Below, piece after piece: positions 37,405 to 45,046 of a stretch of 64,000 bases of DNA. This DNA comes from Mycobacterium sp. ACS4331 (GTDB taxonomy: Bacteria > Actinomycetota > Actinomycetes > Mycobacteriales > Mycobacteriaceae): assembly GCF_001667265.1 (NCBI RefSeq), contig NZ_LZHW01000093.1:1-64000 (forward strand), read 5' to 3'. The position numbers were made by a program, and so were the translations under genes. A model generated the notes under the pieces. It was not told the DNA's origin and ran no database searches. It saw only the letters and a program-made list of their open reading frames with translations. Within the stretch, counting starts at the first letter, position 1. Each line of letters begins with the position of its first letter.

Positions 37405-39546
37405 TCATCCATTGTGTTGATTCCCAGAAGATCTCGCCAGTCTGCGCCGCCTGCTGCGCAGCGTGGTCGCCGGCGCATGCGAGAACCGCAGCAGCAGCGC
37501 CAGCCCGTCCTCGGGACCGGCGCCGAGGAGCGCACGGAACTCCTTCGACAGCAGCGCGAGATCGGAGCCGAAGGCGGGGGAGAGCGCGTGCAGCTCGTCG
37601 CCGGTGTGTGCGTGCAGGAACACCGGAGAGATGGGCTGCACAGCGAGACCGTGGCGGGCCGCCGCGATCCAGACCGCCTCGGTGGCGGCACCGCCACGGG
37701 CATAGTCGAGCAGCGTCCGCCCGTCGACCGACACCAGGCCCAGGGCCGAACTGGACCGCACCCGCTCGGCGACGTCGTCGCCCAGCGCGGATCCGGCCTC
37801 CCACTGCGCAAGGTGGTGCATCACGTCGGGTCTGCGCAGCACCTCCAGCACCGCGAGATCGCTCTCATCGAGGCCCAGGGTGAGCACATCGATGCCCGAG
37901 TGCGGATCCGGGTCTCCGGGCCAGCGCAGTTCGGCGATCATCTCTTCGTGCAGCACCGGCGTCAGGTACCGGATCCGATCGGTCGCGGCGAGGATCGCCG
38001 TGAGCGTCGCCGTCTCGTCGTCGGCGGTGACGAGCCGAAGCCGGCCACCCTCGCCGGCGGCGGCACGCTCCAGGGCCGCGCCGGTGTCCTCGTCGAGCGG
38101 TCTGCCGGATCCGCGGTGCCGGTTGGTCTCTCGGCCGAGCATCGTCTCGTACAGCGCCGCCAACGCGGGGTCGGTCTCGGCGCCCAACCGCAGGGTCGCG
38201 GTCAGTGGGCTGCCGTCGTCCCGTCCCCAGGTGACCGGACCCAGCACGTGATGCGCCGCAGCGGCGACGCGCGCGTTGAACATCGCCGCGCCCACCGCGA
38301 CCGCGCTGCCGCGTGAGTCCACGTTGATGCTCGAGGCGTATTCCGGCGCGAGCCGCACGGTGACCGAATCCGGGCGCACCGCAATGTGCCACGGCTGGGC
38401 GTTGCCTCCCGACGGCGCCAGATTGGCGGCCTCGGCGATCAGGACGGCGACCTCGGACTCCGGCGGGCCGGAGCCCGTCGGCGCACCCTCGACCGGCGTG
38501 GGTTCCACGGTGGCAAGGGGATCCTCGAGGTTGTCGAGCGCGCCCGCCACGTCGATCCTGGTGCGGCCCGAGGGCAGGGGTTCGGCCAGACCGATCCGGC
38601 GCACGGCCTCGGCGATGGTGGTGGCGCCCAGTACGACATCCCCGGCCAGCTGGGGCCAGGTGGTCAGGGTGCGGCCGACCTCGACCATCGACGCCGCGGC
38701 GCGTGCGGAGGCGCGCGGGACGTCGAGGTGGCCGAGCATGTGTGGAATCTTGTCGCGGGCCGACATCCCGGCCAGCAGTTCCGAGTCGACGGCGCCCAGC
38801 AGCCCGTGCAGGATGGGGCGCCGCGGATCGAGGTCGAACCGCTCGATGTCGATCAGCCCGCGGTCGCTGGTCGCCATGACGACCGGAAGCCTCCGGCGTC
38901 GAGCCACCTCACGCACGACGGCCTTGATGTCGAGCGAATCACACTCTTCCACCACGATGTCGGCACCGTCGAGGAAGTCTTCGACGGTCGCCGCGGTGAC
39001 GCCCAGAGGCTGCACGTCGACCGTGAGATAGGGATCGAGTTCGGCGATGCGTCGGGCCGTGACGACCGCCTTGTTGACCCCGAGATCCAGCACGGTGGCG
39101 GGAACCCGGTTCAGGTTGGACAGTTCCATCTCGTCGAAATCGGCCAGTCGCAGAACGCCGCACAGACCCTGGGCGGCCAGCGTGTGCGCGATGACGTGCC
39201 CGACGGACAGTCCGGCCACCGCCACCGTGAGCGTGCTCAGCCGGTCCTGCTCAGCGGAGGTGATCAGGTTGCGGTTGCGGTCGAGCCGCAATGCGCGAAA
39301 TCCGCGTGGTCCCAGCACCGCAACGACGGTGCGCCGCCACGGGTAGTGCACCCAGCGGATCGGTTCGTCGAGCACTTCGGCGGGCACGGCCGGGCGCAGT
39401 TCCGCCAGCCCCGCTCGCTGTGCCGCGGTGCGATCGACGAACTCCACCGATGGGTCGGCCCGCAGTTCGGCCAGCCGTCGACTGTCCTGTGCCACATGCT
39501 CATCGAGCACAATCGGGCGCCACAGGACGACGTCGGACTCCGTCAT
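37405..39546 (-). CDS. moeY: ThiF/E1 - nitroreductase fusion, MoeY-like (Rv1355c)
   Basis: A 713-residue protein from ATG 39546. An N-terminal region of about 90 residues precedes an E1/ThiF adenylation domain (about 98-300) with VAVAGLSVGHVIAHTLAAQG, RLADFDEMELSNLNR and DIVVEECDSLDIKAVV. A linker leads to a nitroreductase-like flavin domain from about 360 (EAANLAPSGGNAQPWHIAV) to the C-terminus. M. tuberculosis MoeY (Rv1355c, 715 residues) has the same fusion and the same GGDEF-EAL neighbour. Despite its name, nothing nearby makes molybdopterin. An E1 domain activates a carboxylate as adenylate and a nitroreductase domain could oxidise the product, a pairing known in thiazole/oxazole and dehydro-amino-acid chemistry. 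The reading frame overlaps the P450 by four bases (ATGA). Confidence 0.9.
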   Translation of the reverse strand: MTESDVVLWRPIVLDEHVAQDSRRLAELRADPSVEFVDRTAAQRAGLAELRPAVPAEVLDEPIRWVHYPWRRTVVAVLGPRGFRALRLDRNRNLITSAEQDRLSTLTVAVAGLSVGHVIAHTLAAQGLCGVLRLADFDEMELSNLNRVPATVLDLGVNKAVVTARRIAELDPYLTVDVQPLGVTAATVEDFLDGADIVVEECDSLDIKAVVREVARRRRLPVVMATSDRGLIDIERFDLDPRRPILHGLLGAVDSELLAGMSARDKIPHMLGHLDVPRASARAAASMVEVGRTLTTWPQLAGDVVLGATTIAEAVRRIGLAEPLPSGRTRIDVAGALDNLEDPLATVEPTPVEGAPTGSGPPESEVAVLIAEAANLAPSGGNAQPWHIAVRPDSVTVRLAPEYASSINVDSRGSAVAVGAAMFNARVAAAAHHVLGPVTWGRDDGSPLTATLRLGAETDPALAALYETMLGRETNRHRGSGRPLDEDTGAALERAAAGEGGRLRLVTADDETATLTAILAATDRIRYLTPVLHEEMIAELRWPGDPDPHSGIDVLTLGLDESDLAVLEVLRRPDVMHHLAQWEAGSALGDDVAERVRSSSALGLVSVDGRTLLDYARGGAATEAVWIAAARHGLAVQPISPVFLHAHTGDELHALSPAFGSDLALLSKEFRALLGAGPEDGLALLLRFSHAPATTLRSRRRRLARSSGNQHNG

Positions 39547-40967
39547 CGGCGCCGCCGCACGCGTGCCCGCACCGGGCCGTCGGCGATCAGGGTGAAATGC
39601 ACCGCGAGGGGGAACGTCTCGTCGGTTGACTCGATTTCGACCTCCCGAAGAAGTGTTGCCAACGCCAGTGTGGCCTCCATCATCGCGAAATGGTCGCCGA
39701 TGCACGAGCGCGCTCCGCCGCCGAAGGGCAGGTACTGCCACCGGTCTCGCCCTGCCGATCGGCTGCTGCTGAACCGGCTGGGGTCGAATGCCAGTGGGTT
39801 GTCCCAGAGCGCGGGATCCCGTTGCACCGCCATACGACCGAACGCCAGCGTGGTGCCCGCGGGAACACGATACCCACCGACTTCGAGATCGCGCGTGGCG
39901 GTTCGGGTTCCGGTCGGAGCCGGCGGGCACAACCGCAGCGCCTCCTTGACGACCTGCGAGGTGTACTCGAGGGCGGGCAGGTCGGCGGAGGTGAGCTCGC
40001 GGTCGCCCAGCGCCGAGACCTCGGCGGCCACCTGGTCCTGGACGGCCAGGTGGCGGCCCAGCTGCCACAGCGCGTACGTGATCGTGGTCGCGACGGTGTC
40101 ATGACCCGCGAAAAGGAAGATGATCAGCTCGTCGCGGATCTCGCGGTCGGTGAGGCCGCGGCCGGTGACCGGGTCGGTCGCCGCCAAGAGCGCCTGTACC
40201 AGCGGCGCGTCCCGTTCGGGGTCCGCGCGGCAGGCCTGCAGGATGTCGTCGGCCAACCGATGCAGTTCCGCGCTCGCCCGGCGGGCGCGGCGCCGTGCCG
40301 GGGTCGGCAGCCAGCCCGGAGCGCGCAGCGGTCGCAGGGCGCGCCGCACGGCGTGCGTCATCGCGACCTGCAGGGGCTCCTCGATGCGCTCGGCCTGATC
40401 GTCGAGGTCCAGCCCGAACACCGACTTGCCGAGTGTGCGCAGCGTCAGCGTGCGGCACTGTTGGCCGAGGTCGATCTCCGAGCCGTCCTCCCACTGACTG
40501 CCGACCGAGGACGCGGCGGCCGTCACGTGTCCGCACAGGGCCCCGATACGGGCCTTGGTGAACACCGGCTGGATGGTGCGACGCCGGGGCAGCCAGCGGT
40601 CGTGCGGCAGATCGACCAGATTCTCGCCGAGGACCGCACGCAGTTCGGCGAACACCGGCGACATCTTGTCGACGGTGCCGTCCCGCACCGTGAGCACGTC
40701 TCGGATCGCCTCAGGCGAGGTCGCCAGCACGATGGGCGGCATGAGCCAGCGCGGGCCCAACACGATTCTGGTCACCGGCCCGCCCGCGTCGCGGAGCAGT
40801 TCGGTGCCCGTGTGATACGACTTCACCGCCGCCAGCCGCTGACGGTAGGGCAGCGGGTTCAGCGGAGCCTCGGGCAGCCTCTCCACGGTGGGTGCGGCCA
40901 CGGATGCGTCGCGGCGTGCGACGGGATCGCGGCGCGTTGTGACCGGCTGGGGCAGGATCGCGGTCAT
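39543..40967 (-). CDS. Cytochrome P450
   Basis: A 474-residue P450 from ATG 40967. Diagnostic motifs: I-helix FAGHDTVATT, K-helix EALR in VVKEALRLCPPAP, the PERF-like DPSRF and the heme loop FGGGARSCIG with Cys422 as ligand. The N-terminus is longer than in soluble bacterial P450s and has a Pro-rich segment (EAPLNPLPYRQRL) typical of the CYP4/CYP102-like class found in actinobacteria. No reductase or ferredoxin is encoded beside it. It overlaps both neighbours by four bases and so is locked into the operon with the acyltransferase-like and MoeY-like genes. Likely role: hydroxylation of an acyl or peptide product of that operon. Confidence 0.95.
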   Translation of the reverse strand: MTAILPQPVTTRRDPVARRDASVAAPTVERLPEAPLNPLPYRQRLAAVKSYHTGTELLRDAGGPVTRIVLGPRWLMPPIVLATSPEAIRDVLTVRDGTVDKMSPVFAELRAVLGENLVDLPHDRWLPRRRTIQPVFTKARIGALCGHVTAAASSVGSQWEDGSEIDLGQQCRTLTLRTLGKSVFGLDLDDQAERIEEPLQVAMTHAVRRALRPLRAPGWLPTPARRRARRASAELHRLADDILQACRADPERDAPLVQALLAATDPVTGRGLTDREIRDELIIFLFAGHDTVATTITYALWQLGRHLAVQDQVAAEVSALGDRELTSADLPALEYTSQVVKEALRLCPPAPTGTRTATRDLEVGGYRVPAGTTLAFGRMAVQRDPALWDNPLAFDPSRFSSSRSAGRDRWQYLPFGGGARSCIGDHFAMMEATLALATLLREVEIESTDETFPLAVHFTLIADGPVRARVRRRR

Positions 40968-41692
40968 GCCAGGGCTCCCTCGCGGTTCGTCGCCTGCTGA
41001 AGCATCGCGGTCTCGCGAAGGATCTTCGCAAGCTGCTCAGGTTCGGCGTACTGCGTGAAAGTGCGGCGGTCCCACCACATCATCTTGGTGTTGTACCGCT
41101 CGTCGGGATACGGCGTCGGCGGGATGTGCGAGGCCACCACACCGCCCGAGGACCGCCAGCGGTCGAGGATGTACTCACCGGCAGTGGCCATGCAGAACTG
41201 GATGTCCATCATCGCCATGGCATGGAATCCAGACCGCGCGATGACCTTCGTCAGGCTGCGGGCCCGGTCGGGGTCATCGGCGACCCAGGCGGTCTTCATC
41301 TCGAGGATTCCGAACGGGGCGCGGTCGTCGATCATCTTGCGGACGGCGGCCAGTCCTGGCTGACCGTCCCACTCCACGACGGCGTGGGAGTCGTCGGCAC
41401 CCCGCAGGGGTCCCTTGGCCCGGACACCCGAGACGATCCGGCCGGTGTCATCGATCGACACGAAGAACAGGACCGTGTCGGAACCATCTCGGATCTCGTC
41501 GATGTCGAGTGCGCATTCGACGCCGTGCTTGCGATAGCTGCGCTCGGCGCCGGCGAGGTACTCGTCCCATAATTCTGGTTCGTCTTGAGGTCGGGCGAGC
41601 AGCAGGGTGCACCCAGTGTCGGGGTCCCACCATTGAGTGCTGCCGTCAAGGCGAAGAACATGTGCGGGGAATTCGACTTGGCGAAGATTCAC
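40964..41692 (-). CDS. GNAT / autoinducer-synthase-like protein
   Basis: A 242-residue protein from GTG 41692 with AGGAAA upstream. No signal peptide. The central part shows a GNAT-like strand order: LFFVSIDDTGRIVSGVRAKG, APFGILEMKTAWVADD, then a helix SLTKVIARSGFHAMAMM and a late strand, resembling N-acyl-amino-acid and acyl-homoserine-lactone synthases in layout (arginine after the beta-bulge, then a DRW motif: ATAGEYILDRWRSSGG). The match is by pattern only, without a named family. As the first gene of the operon it would supply an acyl or amino acid derivative to the MoeY-like and P450 enzymes. Alternative: a non-catalytic GNAT relative. Confidence 0.7.
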   Translation of the reverse strand: MNLRQVEFPAHVLRLDGSTQWWDPDTGCTLLLARPQDEPELWDEYLAGAERSYRKHGVECALDIDEIRDGSDTVLFFVSIDDTGRIVSGVRAKGPLRGADDSHAVVEWDGQPGLAAVRKMIDDRAPFGILEMKTAWVADDPDRARSLTKVIARSGFHAMAMMDIQFCMATAGEYILDRWRSSGGVVASHIPPTPYPDERYNTKMMWWDRRTFTQYAEPEQLAKILRETAMLQQATNREGALA

Positions 41693-41836
41693 TTGTTTCC
41701 TGTCGTAGGGTCAGCCCCACACGAAGTTGTGTCGAGCTGACGGTTTCTTTGCGCGCCCCCCCAACGTGCTAATAAGCACTCCCAATTATCGCGCGATTCC
41801 TGGCATAAGCCGGACTATTACCGCTGATCAGGAGGT

Positions 41837-41851
41837 GAATACGGGGTATTC
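41837..41851. promoter_or_regulatory. Dyad GAATAC-N3-GTATTC
   Basis: Perfect six-base arms (41837-41842 and 41846-41851) with a GGG spacer, 145 bases upstream of the GNAT-like gene. The size and symmetry suit a dimeric repressor. Confidence 0.45.
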
Positions 41852-42017
41852 GCAGATGGTGCGTCTGCATATCGTTACCCAAAATTGACGCGAGCAATCG
41901 ATCGCGGCAGTCGAATGTCGACCCGTGCCGCTGTTTGAGCAACCATTCAAGACCCCGTTAAAATTTGCGAAATCTGCATGAACGCGTAGATTTCGATCGG
42001 CACACTCTGCGTTCCGC

Positions 42018-42041
42018 CGTGTGGGACAACTGTCCCACACG
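42018..42041. promoter_or_regulatory. Perfect 24-base dyad
   Basis: Eleven-base arms, CGTGTGGGACA (42018-42028) and TGTCCCACACG (42031-42041), around AC. This is a strong candidate operator in the divergent region. It is about 330 bases from the GNAT-like start and 235 from the lipoprotein start, so which gene it serves is unclear. Confidence 0.6.
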
Positions 42042-42275
42042 CGAAGCGGTGGCGTGGCTCACACTTCCGGCGACCGTGGCGCCCTGGTCGCCGGTCGTGC
42101 CTGACGCGGTGCCCGACGGGACCGGACCGGCGGTGCGCCAGGCGGGAACCGCCCCCGTCTCGGTGTTTGCTGGGGCTGCATGCAGCCGACCTCTGGACGG
42201 GGTGCGTCTACAGTGCATCGGGAGTCCGCTGCGGAGCAGATGGACTGTGGACCACGAAAGTCGCTGGAGTCGCGA

Positions 42276-43244
42276 GTGCAAACCATACGGGAATTCCGGG
42301 GTCGCGTCGCGGCCAGACTGCGGGCGTCCGCACTGGGTATCGCGGTGGTCGTGCTGGTCCTGTCCGGATGCTCGGCCGACGACGGCGACACCGCGCAGAC
42401 CTACGGCGCCGCGACCGCTCCGATGGGCGAATCTCAGACGGTCCTCGGATGGAACGTCTTGATGGCCAACCTGCGGTTCGCAGCCGACTACGTGCTCGTC
42501 GACGTCGATGCCGCTCCCGCCGATCCGAGCGCCCCCCGCGCCAAGCCGGAGGACCTCCGGTTCGGGCTCTACGGGGCGCTGCTGCACCCGATCGAGGCGA
42601 CGGGCATCGGCAGTTGTCAGCGCGTACAGGGTTCGGATCTGTCCCCTCTGGTGCAGCAGGGTGACCGAGTGTCCGGCACGGTCTGCCTCGGCCCGATCCG
42701 GGACAGATCGCAGGTGCGCGGGGTCCATGTCTACTCGCCGCGGGACCGCATCCCCGCCACGGTGGTCGCGTATCCGGCGGCGTTCCCGGTCGGTCTGCCC
42801 GAGACCAACCCCGCCGACACCGGCCTCGTGCTGCGCACCACGAGCGCCGAGGCGTGGCGTGCCGACGGCGAACCCCTCACCCCGGCCGCACTCGGCGACC
42901 CGACGGCGTTCGAGGGCAATGGATACATGCTGCTCGGACTGCAGATCAGCGGCCTCGCGGAGCGTTACCGCGACGACTCGGCGCAGCGCGGTGGCCCGAT
43001 GATGGTCGTGGTCGCGCCCACGCTGCCGCCGCCCGGGTTGAGCGCGGCGTGCTCGACCTACGGGGGTTCGGTGCTGCTGCTGCCGGACTCCTCGCTGGAC
43101 TCCGTCCGCGTCGACGCATCGTTGTGCACACAGGGCGAGATCAACGCCGCGGTGCTCTACGCGACGGTCTCGGTCGTCGGAACCCATGCCGCGCTGTGGA
43201 CTGCCGGCCCAGACGATCTCGCGCCCGAGACGGGCGCCCCGTGA
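42276..43244 (+). CDS. Probable lipoprotein
   Basis: A 322-residue protein from GTG 42276, chosen for GGAG at 42266-42269 and because it gives a normal signal sequence: RRVAARLRAS-like basic start, hydrophobic core and lipobox LSGC (Cys32). Starts at 42180 or 42240 would add a poor N-terminal tail. The mature part has several beta strands and four to six cysteines (GSCQRVQG, GTVCLGP, SAACSTYGG, ASLCTQGE), so disulfides are likely. No enzymatic motif is visible. It overlaps the methyltransferase gene by four bases (GTGA), placing an envelope lipoprotein in an operon with an RNA-methyltransferase. Confidence 0.82.
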   Translation: MQTIREFRGRVAARLRASALGIAVVVLVLSGCSADDGDTAQTYGAATAPMGESQTVLGWNVLMANLRFAADYVLVDVDAAPADPSAPRAKPEDLRFGLYGALLHPIEATGIGSCQRVQGSDLSPLVQQGDRVSGTVCLGPIRDRSQVRGVHVYSPRDRIPATVVAYPAAFPVGLPETNPADTGLVLRTTSAEAWRADGEPLTPAALGDPTAFEGNGYMLLGLQISGLAERYRDDSAQRGGPMMVVVAPTLPPPGLSAACSTYGGSVLLLPDSSLDSVRVDASLCTQGEINAAVLYATVSVVGTHAALWTAGPDDLAPETGAP

Positions 43245-43897
43245 CCGCACCCGGGCCGACCGAATGGGGTACGGGCACCAACGGGGTCGGGCCCTGGGCC
43301 GACGAGCGCGGCACCCCGCTTCCCGACGACCCGCGGTACGACCCGGAGCTCCTGCGTGACGGTGACGCCCGCAACGTCGTCGACGCCTACCGGTACTGGA
43401 CGCGGGAGGCGATCATCGCCGACATCGACTCCCGCAGGCATCGACTGCACATCGCGATCGAGAACTTCGGCAGCGACGCCAACATCGGCGGCGTGGTGCG
43501 CACCGCCAACGCGTTCGCCGTCGACACCGTGCACATCGTCGGCCGCCGCCGGTGGAACCGCCGAGGCGCCATGGTGACGGACCGCTATCAGCGGTTGCGG
43601 CATCACGACACCACCGTGGAGCTCCTCGACTTCGCGGCCGGCGCCGGGCTTTCGGTCGTGGCCGTCGACAACGTCGAGGGCGCCGTGCGACTCGAGGAGA
43701 CCCGGTTGCCGCGGGACTGCCTGATGGTGTTCGGCCAGGAGGGACCGGGCATCTCGGCCGAGGCCGCACAGGGCGCCGCGATGATCGTCTCGATCGCGCA
43801 GTTCGGCTCGACCCGCAGCATCAACGCGTCGGTGGCCGCGGGGATCGCGATGCACACGTGGTTGACCCAATGGGGTGACCTCAGCCACGCCTGGTAA
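43241..43897 (+). CDS. SpoU-family RNA methyltransferase, Rv0380c-like
   Basis: A 218-residue SPOUT enzyme from GTG 43241. Knot motifs: IAIENFGSDANIGGVVRTANAF (motif 1, with the N-x-G-x-x-x-R-x-A pattern), CLMVFGQEGPGIS (motif 2) and SIAQFGSTRSINASVAAGIAMH (motif 3, with the catalytic-type SLN replaced by SIN). These 2'-O-methylate rRNA or tRNA using S-adenosylmethionine. The N-terminal 40 residues are not part of the knot. It corresponds to M. tuberculosis Rv0380c, near pyrE. Target RNA unknown. Confidence 0.92.
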   Translation: MTAPGPTEWGTGTNGVGPWADERGTPLPDDPRYDPELLRDGDARNVVDAYRYWTREAIIADIDSRRHRLHIAIENFGSDANIGGVVRTANAFAVDTVHIVGRRRWNRRGAMVTDRYQRLRHHDTTVELLDFAAGAGLSVVAVDNVEGAVRLEETRLPRDCLMVFGQEGPGISAEAAQGAAMIVSIAQFGSTRSINASVAAGIAMHTWLTQWGDLSHAW

Positions 43898-43912
43898 GGC
43901 AGGATGCCTTGC

Positions 43913-45046
43913 ATGGATCGGGTATGGGCCAACCGGGCGGCCTCGGCCGAGGCTGCCGTCGCCAAGCGCCATCTCAAGAAGCTGTGGGGTCTGCCGGGAA
44001 CTCAGCTGGGGGTGGTCGCGTGGCCGCCCACGGGCAGCGACAGACGATTCAAGACCTGGCACTACTGGTGGCAGGCGCATCTGCTGGACTGCCTCATAGA
44101 CGCGCAGGTGCGCGACCCGAAGCCCGAGCGCGTCGACTCGATCCGACGGCAGATCCGGGGCCACCAGATCCGCAACAACGGACGGTGGGTCAACAGCTAT
44201 TACGACGACATGGCCTGGCTGGGCCTCGCCCTGGAACGGGCGGGCCGGCATGTGGGCGTGGACAAGCACCGGGCACTGCAGCGTTTGACCGAGCAGTTCG
44301 TCTCGTCCTGGGTGCCGGAGGACGGCGGCGGCATCCCATGGCGCAAACAGGACCAGTTCTTCAACGCACCGGCCAACGGCCCGGCCGGGATCTTCCTGGC
44401 GCGTTATGGAGACCGGTTGCGGCGTGCGCAGCAGATGGCCGACTGGATCGACGAGACCCTGATCGACCCCGAGACGCATCTGGTCTTCGACGGGATCAAG
44501 GCGGGATCCCTGGTCCGGGCCCAGTACACCTACTGTCAGGGCGTGGTCGTCGGCTTGGAGACCGAACTCGCGGTGCGAACCGAGGACGAGCGGCACGGCC
44601 AGCGGGTGGCGCGCCTGGTGGCCGCGATCGCCGAGCATATGGCGCCCGACGGCGTGCTCAAGGGTGCCGGAGGTGGGGACGGCGGCCTCTTCTTCGGGAT
44701 CACCGCGCGCTATCTCGCCCTGGCGGCCACCGAACTGCCTGGCGCCGACCAGGATTCGGAGACCGCGCGCGAGACCGCCCGCCGAATCGTGCTGGCCTCG
44801 GCGAGTTCGGCGTGGGATCACCGCCAGACCGTCGATGGCCTGCCGCTGTTCGGACCGTTCTGGGATCGCACCGCCGTGATCCCGTCCGCACCCGCGGCCG
44901 CGGCCGAGGAGGCGCAGTTCGTGCAGGGGGCTGTGAACTCCTCGTCGGCGCCCGAACGCGACCTGTCGGTGCAGTTGTCGGGTTGGATGCTGATGGAGGC
45001 GGCGCACGCGCTGGATCCCTCCGCGGAAGGTGGTGCCGATGAGTGA
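43913..45046 (+). CDS. GH76-like glycoside hydrolase, Rv0365c-like
   Basis: A 377-residue protein; ATG 43913 is preferred over 43904 because AGG then lies at normal distance. The (alpha/alpha)6 family signature is clear: FKTWHYWWQAHLLDCLIDAQ, INxYYDDMAWLGLAL with the neighbouring aspartates used as catalytic pair in GH76, then AGGGDGGLFFGITARY. No signal peptide, so it acts in the cytosol, on an alpha-1,6-mannan-like or storage glycan. It resembles M. tuberculosis Rv0365c. It overlaps the acetoacetyl-CoA synthetase gene by eight bases. Confidence 0.88.
   Translation: MDRVWANRAASAEAAVAKRHLKKLWGLPGTQLGVVAWPPTGSDRRFKTWHYWWQAHLLDCLIDAQVRDPKPERVDSIRRQIRGHQIRNNGRWVNSYYDDMAWLGLALERAGRHVGVDKHRALQRLTEQFVSSWVPEDGGGIPWRKQDQFFNAPANGPAGIFLARYGDRLRRAQQMADWIDETLIDPETHLVFDGIKAGSLVRAQYTYCQGVVVGLETELAVRTEDERHGQRVARLVAAIAEHMAPDGVLKGAGGGDGGLFFGITARYLALAATELPGADQDSETARETARRIVLASASSAWDHRQTVDGLPLFGPFWDRTAVIPSAPAAAAEEAQFVQGAVNSSSAPERDLSVQLSGWMLMEAAHALDPSAEGGADE

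Larger units (their letters stand above)
41693..42275. other. Long AT-richer intergenic region with two dyads
   Basis: A 583-base region between divergent genes. Bases about 41750-42010 are distinctly poorer in G and C than the rest of the window. No gene with coding bias is seen; short frames exist but lack ribosome sites. It holds two listed dyads and presumably the promoters of the P450 operon and of the lipoprotein gene. Confidence 0.6.

Noticed and set aside
37405..39546. Direct role of the ThiF-nitroreductase protein in molybdopterin synthesis
   Set aside because: The E1-like domain resembles MoeB/ThiF, but the fused nitroreductase domain and the P450/GNAT-like neighbours do not fit cofactor assembly. 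The gene symbol is kept only as the established name of the family.
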